Shown here in pieces: positions 1-8,722 of a stretch of 33,554 bases of DNA. The DNA is from Planctomycetaceae bacterium (GTDB taxonomy: Bacteria > Planctomycetota > Planctomycetia > Pirellulales > UBA1268): the NCBI GenBank assembly GCA_947459185.1, contig CANHCU010000033.1:1-33554 (forward strand), in the 5' to 3' direction. Each line of letters opens with the position of its first letter. Position 1 is the stretch's first letter. Position numbers and translations under genes: made by a program. The notes below the pieces were generated by a model. It was not told where the DNA came from, did no database searches, and saw only the letters and a list, made by a program, of their open reading frames with translations.

Positions 1-815
1 AACTCAACCATCGAGTGGACGATCGACTGCGGATGGATGAGCACCGCCAGTTTCGCCGCCGGCTGGCCAAAGAGCCACCGCGCCTCGATCAGTTCGAGGG
101 CCTTGTTCATCATGGTGGCCGAGTCGATCGTGATCTTCCGGCCCATCGACCAGGTGGGATGCTTGAGCGCCTCTTCCGGAGTGACGTGACACAGCGTCTC
201 GCGCGGCCGCGTGCGGAACGGCCCGCCGCTGGCGGTGAGCACGATCCGCGTCACCTCGTCGGCCGAACCGGTGCGGAGCGCCTGATGGATTGCCGAGTGC
301 TCGCTGTCCACCGGCACGATCCTGCCGCCGGTCCGCTCAGCCAGCCGCATCGCCAACGGCCCGGCCATCACGAGCGTCTCTTTATTGGCAAGCGCCACGG
401 TCTTGCCGGCCTCCAGTGCAGCCCACGTGCTTTGCAGACCTGCCGCGCCCACGATGGCCGACACCACCCGGTCCACCTCCGGCGACCGGACGAGGTCGTT
501 GAGGACCTCCGGGCCGACCGCCAGGCTCGTGCCCTCGGGGAGAGCCCCGGCGCCGATCTCGGCGGCCGCGGCTGGATCGACGACCACCACCCAGCGGGGA
601 CGGCAGGCCCAGGCCTGCTCGAGGAGCCGTCGCGTGCTGCGATGCGCGGCCAGCAAAAACGGCGAAAATCGCTCAGGAGACGCGGCGATCACGTCCAGCG
701 TGCTCGTGCCGATGCTTCCCGTGGACCCGAGCACGGCGACACGGAGCGGTTCGGAACGCTGCCCGCCGACCACGGCACGGACGTCGGGAGCCGCGCTGCA
801 GTGTGATGAAGGCAT
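1..815 (-). CDS. dxr: 1-deoxy-D-xylulose 5-phosphate reductoisomerase, 3' end cut by window edge
   Basis: Encodes DXP reductoisomerase, which makes 2-C-methyl-D-erythritol 4-phosphate with NADPH in the MEP isoprenoid pathway (cytoplasm). About 271 residues of a family usually near 390-400 are present; the C-terminus lies beyond position 1. Reading from ATG at 815, the protein has the Rossmann motif GSTGSIG, then NKETLVMAG, PVDSEHSAIHQAL, LTASGGPFR, and the catalytic/metal segment HPTWSMGRKITIDSATMMNK, followed by LIHPQSIVHSMVE at the edge. These are hallmark DXR blocks in the right order. The start gives about 24 residues before the beta-strand LRVAVLGSTGSIG; no good ribosome binding site is visible. 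The gene diverges from ftsH across a gap holding a strong inverted repeat. Confidence 0.95.
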   Translation of the reverse strand, partial: MPSSHCSAAPDVRAVVGGQRSEPLRVAVLGSTGSIGTSTLDVIAASPERFSPFLLAAHRSTRRLLEQAWACRPRWVVVVDPAAAAEIGAGALPEGTSLAVGPEVLNDLVRSPEVDRVVSAIVGAAGLQSTWAALEAGKTVALANKETLVMAGPLAMRLAERTGGRIVPVDSEHSAIHQALRTGSADEVTRIVLTASGGPFRTRPRETLCHVTPEEALKHPTWSMGRKITIDSATMMNKALELIEARWLFGQPAAKLAVLIHPQSIVHSMVE

Positions 816-848
816 GGCAACAGGAGGCACAACACGTTGGGAGACCGT

Positions 849-885
849 GAAAGTGTAGAAGTTCAGCGCCGAAACTTCCACTTTC
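849..885. repeat. Bulged inverted repeat between dxr and ftsH
   Basis: GAAAGTG (849-855) and GAAGTT (858-863) are mirrored by AACTTC (873-878) and CACTTTC (879-885). This gives a 13-bp stem with a 2-nt TA bulge and a 9-nt loop. It sits in the divergent promoter gap, about 34 bp from the dxr start and 93 bp from the ftsH start. It could be an operator for a dimeric regulator or a hairpin in an mRNA leader; the sequence does not decide. No T-tract follows on either strand, so a terminator is unlikely. Confidence 0.5.
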
Positions 886-978
886 CCCTGCGTTTGTCGC
901 CAGGTTTTTCCCCGCATAGGATGGGAGGCAGTACCTACGCTTTCCGCGACAGCATGTTTGAAAGGGATTTCCTCGCCC

Positions 979-3183
979 ATGGCCAAGAAACGCGACTCCG
1001 CCAAGCGTCCCGCAGAACGCCGACCGAATATGGGGGGCTCCAATCTGCTCTGGTCGCTGATCGCGGCGGGTGTGGCCGGCCTGTTTGCCATGAGCCTGAT
1101 CGGCGTTACGCCAGAGATCGAACTGTCTTACAGCGATCTGGAACGGCTGATCCAAGCCTCCGGAAAGCAAGCCTCCGGAAAGCAGGCGGCCGGGGCGGCT
1201 CAGGCCGGCGACCATGTCGATGAAGACGCCGTCGAGTGGGTCGAAATCTCCCATCCCGGCACCGACGGCCGGCAGACGGCCCGCTACGGCGACCTCCGCG
1301 ACGTCGTGATCGGCTCCTTCCAGGTATCCGGCACGGTCCGCGAACATTCCTCTGCCGTCGCTGCCAAGCCGCGGACAGAACCGGCCTCGGGCCCACAGGC
1401 GGCCAAACCCGTCGGGGCAGCCGACGGCCGCGGCACCGTGCGGCGGTTCCACACGGCGAAACTGCCGAGCGAAAACTCGGAGAGCCAACTGATGCGACAG
1501 CTGTCGGAGCACGGCGTGCCCTTCCGCTACGAGGAAGCGCCGAGCCCCTGGCGGAACTGGCTGCCGATGCTCTTCCTGACGAGCCTGTTCGGCCTGGTCT
1601 TCTTCATGATGATGCGTCGGATCGGCGGTGCCGGCAGCCCGATGGCCTTCGGACGCAGCCGCGGCAAGATGTATGCCCAGGAGGATCTCGGCATCACGTT
1701 CGACGACATCGCGGGCATCGACGAGGCGGTCGAGGAACTGCGGGAGGTGGTGGAGTTCCTGCGCAACTCGGAAAAATATCAGGTCCTCGGAGGCCACATC
1801 CCCAAGGGCGTGCTGCTGGTCGGCCCGCCGGGCACGGGCAAGACGCTCCTGGCCAAGGCGATCGCCGGCGAGGCGGGTGTGCCCTTCTTCGGACTGTCGG
1901 GCAGCGACTTCGTGGAGATGTTCGTGGGCGTGGGGGCGGCGCGGGTTCGCGACATGTTTCAGCAGGCGGCCGCGAAAGCCCCGTGCATCATCTTCATCGA
2001 CGAACTCGACGCGCTCGGCAAGACCCGCGGCTCGAGCGTGGTCGGTGGCCACGACGAACGGGAGCAGACGCTCAACGCGCTGCTCGTCGAGATGGACGGC
2101 TTCGGCAGCAACTCGGGCGTGATCGTGCTGGCGGCGACCAACCGGCCTGAAACACTCGATCCGGCATTACTCCGGCCCGGCAGATTCGACCGACACGTGC
2201 TCGTCGATCGGCCAGACGTTCGGGGTCGCGAGGCGATCCTGCGGGTCCACGTCGCCAACGTGAAACTCGATCCCGCGGTCAATCTCGAACAGATCGCCCG
2301 GATCACGTCGGGCTTCGTGGGCGCCGACCTTGCCAACCTCGTCAACGAGGCGGCACTGCTGGCGGCCCGCAACAATAAGACCTCTGTCGGCATGCAGGAG
2401 TTCAACGAGGGTGTCGAGCGGGTAACGGCGGGGCTCGAGAAGAAGAAGCGGGTCATCCACGAGGACGAGAAAAAACGCGTCGCCTACCACGAGGCGGCCC
2501 ACGCACTGGTTGCCTTCTCGCTCCCTAACACCGATCCGGTTCACAAGGTGTCGATCATCCCCCGCGGGCTGGCGGCACTGGGCTACACGATGCAGCGGCC
2601 GGAGGACGACCGCTACCTGCTCACGCAGTCGGAGCTGGAGAGCCGCATCGAGGTGCTGCTCGCGGGCACCATCGCCGAGGAGATGGTCTACGCCGATATC
2701 TCGACCGGCGCGCAGAACGACCTGGAGCGGGCCAGCGCGATCGCCCGCTCGATGGTGATGGACTACGGCATGAGCCGGCTGGGCAGGGTGGCCTACCGGG
2801 AGAGCGGACGGTCGCCGTTTCTGGCTGGCAGCGGTGGCGACCTCTCCCAAGCCCGAAGCCACAGTGAGCAGACCGCGCGGGAGATCGACGAGGAGGTTCG
2901 CCGCATTATCGATACCGCCATGGAGCGGGTCCGCAGGATCATGGAGTCGAGGCGGGTCGCGCTCGAAGCGATCACCAAGCGATTGATCGAGTGCGAGGTG
3001 ATCGACGGTGAAGAACTGCGAACGATCATTGAGGCCTCCATCGGCACGCCGCAGCTCGTGCCGGGCACGGAAGCGGAACGCCGCGTTCCCGCGTTGCCTG
3101 CGTCAAACACGGCCCCTCCGCTCCCCCGTTCGGCGACTGACGCCCCCGAAAGCGGAGTCGGACCGGCAGATATTTCTGGCTGA
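979..3183 (+). CDS. ftsH: ATP-dependent zinc metalloprotease FtsH
   Basis: Membrane-anchored AAA+ protease of 734 aa that unfolds and degrades membrane and regulatory proteins as a hexamer. Two membrane segments (about residues 23-42 and 194-214) flank an exported domain. The AAA module has Walker A GPPGTGKT (282-289), Walker B IIFIDE (D341, E342), and the second region of homology, [20 protein letters not shown], with Arg fingers R402 and R405. The zinc site is HEAAH (H504, E505, H508), and D581 in [10 protein letters not shown] is the expected third ligand. The ATG at 979 is preferred because AAAGGGA lies about 11 nt upstream; an in-frame TTG at 958 is possible. The C-terminal tail after the helical domain is Pro/Ala-rich. 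An in-frame 15-bp duplication gives SGKQASGKQ in the exported domain. It is somewhat longer than E. coli FtsH (about 645 aa), mainly through the exported domain and tail. Confidence 0.97.
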   Translation: MAKKRDSAKRPAERRPNMGGSNLLWSLIAAGVAGLFAMSLIGVTPEIELSYSDLERLIQASGKQASGKQAAGAAQAGDHVDEDAVEWVEISHPGTDGRQTARYGDLRDVVIGSFQVSGTVREHSSAVAAKPRTEPASGPQAAKPVGAADGRGTVRRFHTAKLPSENSESQLMRQLSEHGVPFRYEEAPSPWRNWLPMLFLTSLFGLVFFMMMRRIGGAGSPMAFGRSRGKMYAQEDLGITFDDIAGIDEAVEELREVVEFLRNSEKYQVLGGHIPKGVLLVGPPGTGKTLLAKAIAGEAGVPFFGLSGSDFVEMFVGVGAARVRDMFQQAAAKAPCIIFIDELDALGKTRGSSVVGGHDEREQTLNALLVEMDGFGSNSGVIVLAATNRPETLDPALLRPGRFDRHVLVDRPDVRGREAILRVHVANVKLDPAVNLEQIARITSGFVGADLANLVNEAALLAARNNKTSVGMQEFNEGVERVTAGLEKKKRVIHEDEKKRVAYHEAAHALVAFSLPNTDPVHKVSIIPRGLAALGYTMQRPEDDRYLLTQSELESRIEVLLAGTIAEEMVYADISTGAQNDLERASAIARSMVMDYGMSRLGRVAYRESGRSPFLAGSGGDLSQARSHSEQTAREIDEEVRRIIDTAMERVRRIMESRRVALEAITKRLIECEVIDGEELRTIIEASIGTPQLVPGTEAERRVPALPASNTAPPLPRSATDAPESGVGPADISG

Positions 3184-3339
3184 AGTCGCGGGCCGTCTGC
3201 CATCGCAATCGCTGCAACCGCTACGGTCGCTCTCGGAGCATCTGCCGTGCAGGCCTCGCCTGCCACGGGCCGATAGATCCCCTGGAAGCAGTGTGCGGAT
3301 CAGGTGTCTTCGGTTCCCGCCAGTGGCGGGCAGGCAGCC

Positions 3340-3594
3340 ATGTGGAAGAGCGTATTTTTGGCGGCGGGCATCTTCGCCTGTGTGGCGGGCGTTGAACTGC
3401 TGCTGATCGACTCCGCGGTGGTCCTGCCGGTGGACGGCCGCGGCGACCCAGCCGTCTTCACGGCACCGGATTGGGCACCGTGGAGCCTGATCTCGGCGGG
3501 AGCCGTGACGATTCTCCATTTCTGCACGCTGCCGACTGGCGGCGGCAAGGCGGCGGTCGGTTCCCTGGCAGCGGAGCCGCGATTCCGGTCGTAG
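3340..3594 (+). CDS. Small two-helix membrane protein, function unknown
   Basis: An 84-aa protein with two hydrophobic segments: SVFLAAGIFACVAGVELLLI (about residues 4-23) and a second around WSLISAGAVTILHFCTL (about 46-62). The acidic linker between them (VDGRGDPAVFTAPDWAP) would lie outside the cytoplasm or in the membrane interface. It begins at ATG 3340 because the membrane segment starts three codons later; the 12 upstream in-frame codons look non-coding. It lies between ftsH and the DCC protein on the same strand with gaps of 156 and 45 bp. I do not recognise a named family. The hydropathy pattern and strand context favour a real gene over chance, but support is moderate. Confidence 0.6.
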   Translation: MWKSVFLAAGIFACVAGVELLLIDSAVVLPVDGRGDPAVFTAPDWAPWSLISAGAVTILHFCTLPTGGGKAAVGSLAAEPRFRS

Positions 3595-3639
3595 GACGCT
3601 GTTCTTTTGCTGACAGCGTCGTAGCATGACTGGTGAGCG

Positions 3640-4038
3640 ATGATCACCACCCGCCACCAACCGGCCCGCGACACCGTGCTCTACGACGGGCAGTGTCGCT
3701 TCTGCCGGAGCCAGATAGCGGTCCTGCGGGGGCTCGATCTCACCGGCAGGCTCGCCTTCACTTCGCTCCACGACCCGGCTGTGGCCCGCGACTATCCGGA
3801 GATTTCTCTGGAGGATCTCCACAGGCAGATGTATGTCATCGATCCGCGGGGACTCGCCCGCGGCGGTGCCGACGCGGTCCGCTATCTCTCACGGCGGCTC
3901 ATGCTGCTCTGGCCGCTCGCCCTGGTCCTCCACGTGCCGGGCACGATGCCGATCTGGCAGCGACTCTACGCCTTCGTCGCCCGCCACCGGCTGAAGATCG
4001 CTGGCTCCTGCAGCGACGGCACCTGCCGTCTGCCCTAG
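3640..4038 (+). CDS. DCC-family thiol-disulfide oxidoreductase (DUF393)
   Basis: A 132-aa protein of the DCC/YuxK family (Pfam DUF393), a thioredoxin-fold-like group predicted to do thiol-disulfide exchange. The signature is VLYDGQCRFC near the N-terminus, with the CxxC pair at C19 and C22 and the family Asp at D16. Other family blocks are a GGADAVRYLSRRL-like helix in the middle and a C-terminal helix with IWQRLYAFVARHR. A late CSDGTC adds two cysteines. The length is typical (110-140 aa). No substrate is known for most members. It is the last plus-strand gene before a convergent junction with a methyltransferase gene, and a hairpin repeat fills that junction. Confidence 0.85.
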   Translation: MITTRHQPARDTVLYDGQCRFCRSQIAVLRGLDLTGRLAFTSLHDPAVARDYPEISLEDLHRQMYVIDPRGLARGGADAVRYLSRRLMLLWPLALVLHVPGTMPIWQRLYAFVARHRLKIAGSCSDGTCRLP

Positions 4039-4061
4039 GCTGGAGTCCGGCCACCCGCATT

Positions 4062-4203
4062 CCCTTGCTGGCGCTGCGGGCTTGGATAAGACGGGGACAC
4101 CTGCGGCCCCTCCCATGCAAGCCCGAAGCGCAAGCGAGGGTATCGATGTCGCATGCCATCAGACCATGTCCCACACATCCCTTGCTGGCGCTGCGGGCTG
4201 GGA
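4062..4203. repeat. Hairpin repeat, GGCTTGG family, plus a second half-copy
   Basis: The left arm at 4062-4085 (CCCTTGCTGGCGCTGCGGGC then TTGG) pairs with the right arm at 4114-4140 (CATGCAAGCCCGAAGCGCAA then GCGAGGG). Another left-arm copy occurs at 4179-4203, ending 5 bp before the stop of the convergent methyltransferase gene. The arms are imperfect complements, as in REP-like palindromes. The same family occurs at 32741-32823. The repeat fills almost all of the gap between the two convergent genes. Confidence 0.75.
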
Positions 4204-4208
4204 TGATG

Positions 4209-4961
4209 TCACGGACGCGCGGGCGCGGCTTCCCGCACGCCCAAGAAGAGCAGGTGCTGCCACGGCAGCCGGTCGAACTCCCGCACCATCCCGAATCCAG
4301 CCGGCTCGAGTTCGGCCCGCACCTGCGCCTTGGTCATCTTGTGGAGCGGCTTGATCGGCACCGCCGGATCCTCGCCACGAAACTCCACCAGAACGAGTTG
4401 GCCATCGGGGGCCAGACTCTCCTTGATCTTCGCCAGCATCGCCTCGGGGTGGGAGAATTCATGATAGACATCGACGCAGAGCATCATGTCGATCGCCCCC
4501 GCCGGCAGCCGGGGATCAATTGGCGTGCCAAGCACCGGGCGGATGTTGGCCAGTCGCGCCTCGGCCGCGTTGCGGGCCAGCATCTGCAGCATCTCGGGCT
4601 GGATGTCAACGGCGTAGACGAGGCCCCGCGGGCCGACGAGCCGGGCGAGTTGGAGCGTGTAGAACCCGTTGCCGCACCCCATGTCGCAGACGGTCTGGCC
4701 GGGCTTCACCCCGAGCGCCCGGAGCATCGTGCGGCAGTCCTCCTCACGCTGACGGCTCTCGCGGACCAGCCACGGCGCACCAGTGAAGTGCATCGTCTGC
4801 GCGATCTCGCGGCCCATGTAATGCGTCTGGGCCGGGGGAATCACGGCCGTCTGGTCGACGGCAGCGTCGATCGGCGCGGCCTGCGGCTGTGCCAGCGCGA
4901 TGTCCGCCACGGACAGGCTGGCCACGATCAACGACAGCGAGAGGAAGGCGGGGGTTCGCAT
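4209..4961 (-). CDS. Exported class I SAM-dependent methyltransferase-like protein
   Basis: A 250-aa protein with an N-terminal Sec-type signal (residues 1-24: MRTPAF, then a hydrophobic stretch ending ADIALA before QPQ). A class I methyltransferase fold follows: motif I VCDMGCGNGFYTLQLARLV, an acidic residue at the end of strand 2 (YAVDIQPEML), then GTPIDPRLPAGAIDMMLCVDVYHEF. The CVDVYHEF block resembles a family of predicted secreted methyltransferases in Proteobacteria and Planctomycetes. The substrate is unknown. Export is odd because SAM is cytoplasmic, so the enzyme may be repurposed or may act on membrane-linked material. A TATACT -10-like box (4977-4972) lies only 12 nt before the ATG, which may indicate a very short leader. 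The gene is 192 bp downstream of lpxI on the same strand. Confidence 0.85.
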   Translation of the reverse strand: MRTPAFLSLSLIVASLSVADIALAQPQAAPIDAAVDQTAVIPPAQTHYMGREIAQTMHFTGAPWLVRESRQREEDCRTMLRALGVKPGQTVCDMGCGNGFYTLQLARLVGPRGLVYAVDIQPEMLQMLARNAAEARLANIRPVLGTPIDPRLPAGAIDMMLCVDVYHEFSHPEAMLAKIKESLAPDGQLVLVEFRGEDPAVPIKPLHKMTKAQVRAELEPAGFGMVREFDRLPWQHLLFLGVREAAPARP

Positions 4962-5039
4962 GACAGCGACCAGTATACGTCAGCGACACTGCGAGAGACG
5001 GAGCCGGGATCGGCGAAGGTGGAGGAGACGAGGAGGATG

Positions 5040-5084
5040 TCCGACTTGTTGTGCGGGCCATGCCGTCCTGGGTAGCAAGTCGGA
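5040..5084. repeat. Inverted repeat upstream of the methyltransferase gene
   Basis: TCCGACTTG (5040-5048) is perfectly mirrored by CAAGTCGGA (5076-5084) around a 27-nt loop. It lies in the 192-bp gap between lpxI and the methyltransferase gene. No U-tract follows on either strand, so it is a weak terminator candidate. It could be a structured leader or an operator. Confidence 0.4.
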
Positions 5085-5153
5085 ATCTCCGAGCGACGGA
5101 ACCTTTGCCGTCCCGGCGATACGGCATCTCTGCATCCCACCATGCGACCGGCG

Positions 5154-6065
5154 TCAGGCAGCGGTCCGCAGCCGCGGCGCCCCGGCCTCGTCGCAGAGGC
5201 TCACGATCGTGATCCCGCTGCGGCGGGCGAATTCGGCGAGTTCGTCAGGGTCTACGAGGATAGTACGGCCCGCCTCGATCGCGAGCACCGTGGCCCCGGC
5301 CGCCCGCAGCGATTCGAGCGTTCCGCGGCCGATTGTCGGCATGTCGAACCGCAGGTCTTGCCGCGGCTTGGCCACCTTCACCACCACCATGCCGCCCGAT
5401 GAGCAGAGCCGACCCGCGCGACGGATGCATTCATCCGTCCCTTCGATCGCCTCCAGCGCCAAAGGCGCCCGGTTCTTCACCACCACCGTCTGGCCGATGT
5501 CGAGCCGACCCAGTTCCTTGGCAAGCTGCCAGCCGAAGGTGACGTCGGCCTGTTCGCTGGCCGACAGCGGCCGGCCGGCGAGCACGCCCTCGTCGGCCAA
5601 CAGCTCCGGCGCGAAGTCGGTGGCGGGGCACATCGTCACGCCGGCCGCGTCGAAGGCCGACGCGATGGCCGCCAGCAGCGAGTCGTCGCGATTGTCGCGG
5701 CGGCGGCTGATGAAGTGCGGCCAGAAGGTCATCAGGGCCTGCCAGTCGGGAAGGTGATGGATCCATGCATGGCGACCGAAGAGCTTCGTCTTGTGAATCT
5801 TGCCGGCCATCGTCGCCCGCTTCACGCCGTGCCGCCGGAAAAAATCGATTGCCCCACCGAGCTGCGCGACGCCGACATGCCCATGGATGTCGGCCAGCGG
5901 CTCGAGCGCCGCGTCGGCATGGTCGCGGATCGACAGGATGGCGGTGCGGCCGCCGCGACGGCGGATCGCCTCGGCGACGGCGACGGGAAACCGGCCCCAG
6001 CCGGCGATGATGCCGATCGTCTCACCCGCGAGCGGGCGTGGATCGTGAGGCATGGTCGGAAGCAT
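5154..6065 (-). CDS. lpxI: UDP-2,3-diacylglucosamine pyrophosphatase LpxI
   Basis: LpxI (DUF1009 family) hydrolyses UDP-2,3-diacylglucosamine to lipid X and UMP in lipid A synthesis, replacing the unrelated LpxH of enterobacteria. The 303-aa protein starts its N-terminal domain with IGIIAGWGRFPVAVAEAIRRRG. It has the conserved GGAIDFFRRHGVKRATMAGKI segment and the C-terminal catalytic region GQTVVVKNRAPLALEAIEGTD (191-211). KVAKPRQDLRFDMPTIG follows, where D241 matches the region of the essential Asp of Caulobacter LpxI (recalled, not aligned). The length is slightly above the usual 270-285 aa. ATG at 6065 is used; ATG at 6053 (MPHDPRPLAG) is equally plausible because no clear ribosome binding site separates them. 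It lies 71 bp downstream of lpxD in the same direction, consistent with a lipid A operon. Confidence 0.93.
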   Translation of the reverse strand: MLPTMPHDPRPLAGETIGIIAGWGRFPVAVAEAIRRRGGRTAILSIRDHADAALEPLADIHGHVGVAQLGGAIDFFRRHGVKRATMAGKIHKTKLFGRHAWIHHLPDWQALMTFWPHFISRRRDNRDDSLLAAIASAFDAAGVTMCPATDFAPELLADEGVLAGRPLSASEQADVTFGWQLAKELGRLDIGQTVVVKNRAPLALEAIEGTDECIRRAGRLCSSGGMVVVKVAKPRQDLRFDMPTIGRGTLESLRAAGATVLAIEAGRTILVDPDELAEFARRSGITIVSLCDEAGAPRLRTAA

Positions 6066-6136
6066 GACGTTGTGCGTGAGAGAAGAAGGGATGAAGCGGC
6101 TGCCGCGGCCCGTGCCTGGAGCAGGTCCATGACGGA

Positions 6137-7210
6137 TCAGGCGGCCTCGGTGCCGCAGCCGCCCTGTGAATGGGGCTGGGACCGCGACCGTTCGATGGCG
6201 TCCACGCGGGCGTTGAGCTGCTTGAGGTCTTTCCGCATCTCAGGCAGCTTGCTCATGGTCGCGAGCTGGAGCTTGCGGTCGCGAAGTTCGATGGCTGGCT
6301 CGCCCAGCACAGTGATTCCCGGCGGCACATCGTTCGACACGCCCGACCGGGCTCCAAGGATCGCCTTGTCGCCGATGTGCACGTGATCGCGAACACCCAC
6401 CTGCCCGGCCATCACGACCCAGTCGCCCGTGGTCGTGCTGCCCGCCACACCCACCTGTGAACAGATCATGTTGTGGCGGCCGAGTCGGCAGTTGTGGGCG
6501 ATCATCACGAGGTTATCGAGCTTCGTGCCGTTGCCAATCGACGTCGCCCCGTAGGTACCGCGGTCGATCGTGGTGCCGGCACCGATCTCGACATCGTCGC
6601 CCACCTCGACCCAGCCCAGCTGCGCCGAGAGCGTGTAGCTGCCGCCCACCACCTTGTAGCCGAAGCCATAGGCTCCGAGCACGGCACCGGCATGGATCAC
6701 GCACCTTGCCCCCACCTGCGTGCTGTCGTAGAGCACCGCATTCGGGAAGATCACCGTGCCGGCCCCAATCCGGGAGCCGGCCATGATCTGGGCGCCCGAG
6801 TGGATCGTGGCGCCGGCACCGATCTCCACGTCGGCGCCGATCACGGCGAGAGGGTGGATGTCGACATCAGCGCCGATGCGGACCGTGGCATCGACGACTG
6901 CCCGCGGACTGACGCCGATGCGGGCGGCCGTGCGGGGCGGCCGCAGGCGGATGATCACCGCGGCAAACGCCGCATGCACGTCGGCCACCTCAACCGAGGG
7001 CCGATCGAGTGGGCCTGACCCTTGCGGCACGATCGCCGCACAGGCGCGGCTCTTCGCCAGGAGAGGCAGTTTGTCGGCTGCGTCGATGAGCGTGACGTCA
7101 GTCGATCCGGCGGTCTCCAGCGTGGCCGCGCCGGTGATCGACAGCCCTGCTGTGCCGTTGACGACCGTTCCCTGGACATGGCGGGCGAGTTCTTCAAGCG
7201 AGATGGGCAT
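6137..7210 (-). CDS. lpxD: UDP-3-O-acylglucosamine N-acyltransferase LpxD
   Basis: LpxD adds the second, N-linked hydroxyacyl chain from acyl-ACP to UDP-3-O-acylglucosamine in lipid A synthesis. It is a cytoplasmic homotrimer. The 357-aa protein has an N-terminal substrate-binding domain (about 1-100) and a long left-handed beta-helix of hexapeptide repeats (about 100-320). The catalytic histidine is H239 in MIAHNCRLG, the same number as in E. coli LpxD, and is preceded by the diagnostic DRGTYGATSIGNGTKLDNLV. A C-terminal helix (about 325-350) would pack in the trimer. ATG at 7210 is chosen because GGAGG (7220-7216) lies 5 nt upstream and MPISLEELARHVQG matches family starts. ATG 7222 and an open upstream stretch are unlikely. 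Confidence 0.95.
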   Translation of the reverse strand: MPISLEELARHVQGTVVNGTAGLSITGAATLETAGSTDVTLIDAADKLPLLAKSRACAAIVPQGSGPLDRPSVEVADVHAAFAAVIIRLRPPRTAARIGVSPRAVVDATVRIGADVDIHPLAVIGADVEIGAGATIHSGAQIMAGSRIGAGTVIFPNAVLYDSTQVGARCVIHAGAVLGAYGFGYKVVGGSYTLSAQLGWVEVGDDVEIGAGTTIDRGTYGATSIGNGTKLDNLVMIAHNCRLGRHNMICSQVGVAGSTTTGDWVVMAGQVGVRDHVHIGDKAILGARSGVSNDVPPGITVLGEPAIELRDRKLQLATMSKLPEMRKDLKQLNARVDAIERSRSQPHSQGGCGTEAA

Positions 7211-7363
7211 GGGATCCTCCATGGCGTCGGCCCGCTCCGATACCGGCGTGGGTAATCGGAGGGCACGGACCGGGGCGGGAGGGTAGGAAGCCTGAAGGCG
7301 TGGTGCAAGACGGGTTGCAGCCGCGGGCCGGGCCAACGGCCCAGCGGCATAGGAGTGCTCGGA

Positions 7364-8659
7364 TTACCGCGCCAGTTCCGGCTCCGTCTCGAGATCGTCC
7401 TGCGTGTCGGACGCCGTGGCCAGCGACCGGGGCGGCCAGAAGGCGACCAGCAACAGCACGGCCGCAGCCAGCGACATGGCTGCGGGCACGAGGAAGAGCT
7501 GCCGGTAGTCGGTCGTGCCGTCCTGGGTGAGCCGCTCCTGGAGCGGGATGAACAGCCACTTAGCCGCCAGATCGCCCAACCCCAAGACGAGCAGGTTGAA
7601 CAGACTCTGGGCACTCGACCGCACATCCTTCGGAAACGCGGCGTCGATGAAGATATAGAGCGTGGCGAAGAAGAAGGCGTAGCAGATGCCGTGGAGCACC
7701 TGCACCACGATAATCATCGCCTGGTTCTGCGGCATGAAGGCAAACACGGCAAAGCGGGCCGCATGGCCGAGGATGCCGAGGATCATCGTCGTCTTCCAGC
7801 CGAGCCGGGCGAGCACGCTCCCCAGCACCGCCATCGTGAGGATCTCGGCTACCTGCCCGATGCTCATCACCGGCATGATCCACTGCTGCGCGATGTTGGC
7901 GGCGTTCTTGTCGCCGAGAAAATTACCAGCCAGCAGAAAATAGCCGTTGTGGATCACCGAATCGATGAACGTCGCCACGAAGAGCACGAGCAGGAACGGC
8001 TTCGAGAGATATTTCGCGGCCTTGAGCCACGCGAACCCTCCTTCGCCGGCAGCCGCCCGCTTCGGCGGCGTGTGCGGCAGCGTGAGGCTGTAGGCGGCGA
8101 GAAGCAGGGACGCGATGCCGGCGACGAGGAAGATGTTCGCCTTCGCGGTCGTCGCCGCGACGCCCGTCTTTCCTTCCAGCAGGAAGAACAGCGGCCAGGC
8201 GGCAAGGATCCAGCCGATCGTGCCGCCCATCCGGACGGGGCCAAACTCCTTTTCGGCGTTCTTCATGTGCGCGAACGCGATCGAATTGGAGACCGAGATC
8301 GTGGGAACATAGAGCAGCGAGTGGATGAGCATGAGGCCGAAGAAGGTGGGAAAGTCCTTGGCCCAGTACATCCCGAGGATCGCCAGGCCGCCGATGAAGT
8401 GGCTGGCGGCCATAAACTTCTCGGCGGCAAACGTGCGGTCGGCGAACTGGCTGGAGAAGAAGATGCCCACGATCGAGGCGATCGCGAAGGCACTGCCGAC
8501 CCAGGCGATCTGCGCAGGGGTGAAACCGAGGCCCCCATCGGCGACCGAGGTGCCCATGTAGCCCCAGATCAGGGGCAGCCATGCGCCCCAGATCACGAAC
8601 TCGAGCACCATCATCATCCAGAGACGAAACGTCGGCGCAGCGGTATGTGTGGTATTCAT
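7364..8659 (-). CDS. MFS transporter, nucleoside:H+ symporter-like
   Basis: A 431-aa integral inner-membrane protein with about 12 predicted helices. It resembles the nucleoside:H+ symporter branch of the major facilitator superfamily (NupG/XapB type). Supporting motifs are FRLWMMMVLEFVIWGAWLPLIWGYM at the N-terminus, SSQFADRTFAAEKFMA after helix 2, GPVRMGGTIGWILAAW in the middle and SSAQSLFNLLVLGLGDLAAKW near the end. R-x-G-T-x-GW is typical of this branch. The actual substrate is not shown by the sequence; nucleosides are the family-based guess. The C-terminus ends in an acidic tail. It sits 63 bp downstream of the sigma-factor gene and about 150 bp upstream of lpxD, all on the minus strand. 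No convincing ribosome binding site precedes ATG 8659. Confidence 0.85.
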   Translation of the reverse strand: MNTTHTAAPTFRLWMMMVLEFVIWGAWLPLIWGYMGTSVADGGLGFTPAQIAWVGSAFAIASIVGIFFSSQFADRTFAAEKFMAASHFIGGLAILGMYWAKDFPTFFGLMLIHSLLYVPTISVSNSIAFAHMKNAEKEFGPVRMGGTIGWILAAWPLFFLLEGKTGVAATTAKANIFLVAGIASLLLAAYSLTLPHTPPKRAAAGEGGFAWLKAAKYLSKPFLLVLFVATFIDSVIHNGYFLLAGNFLGDKNAANIAQQWIMPVMSIGQVAEILTMAVLGSVLARLGWKTTMILGILGHAARFAVFAFMPQNQAMIIVVQVLHGICYAFFFATLYIFIDAAFPKDVRSSAQSLFNLLVLGLGDLAAKWLFIPLQERLTQDGTTDYRQLFLVPAAMSLAAAVLLLVAFWPPRSLATASDTQDDLETEPELAR

Positions 8660-8722
8660 GCCGCAGAGAATAGCAGGTCGGTCTTTCGGCCACGACTCCA
8701 GTCGACCCGCGTTCCCGCCAAC

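Noticed and set aside
673-2052. Long open frame on the minus strand over ftsH
   Set aside because: Antisense to ftsH, which has all catalytic motifs; its composition (His/Arg/Ala-rich) looks like a shadow.
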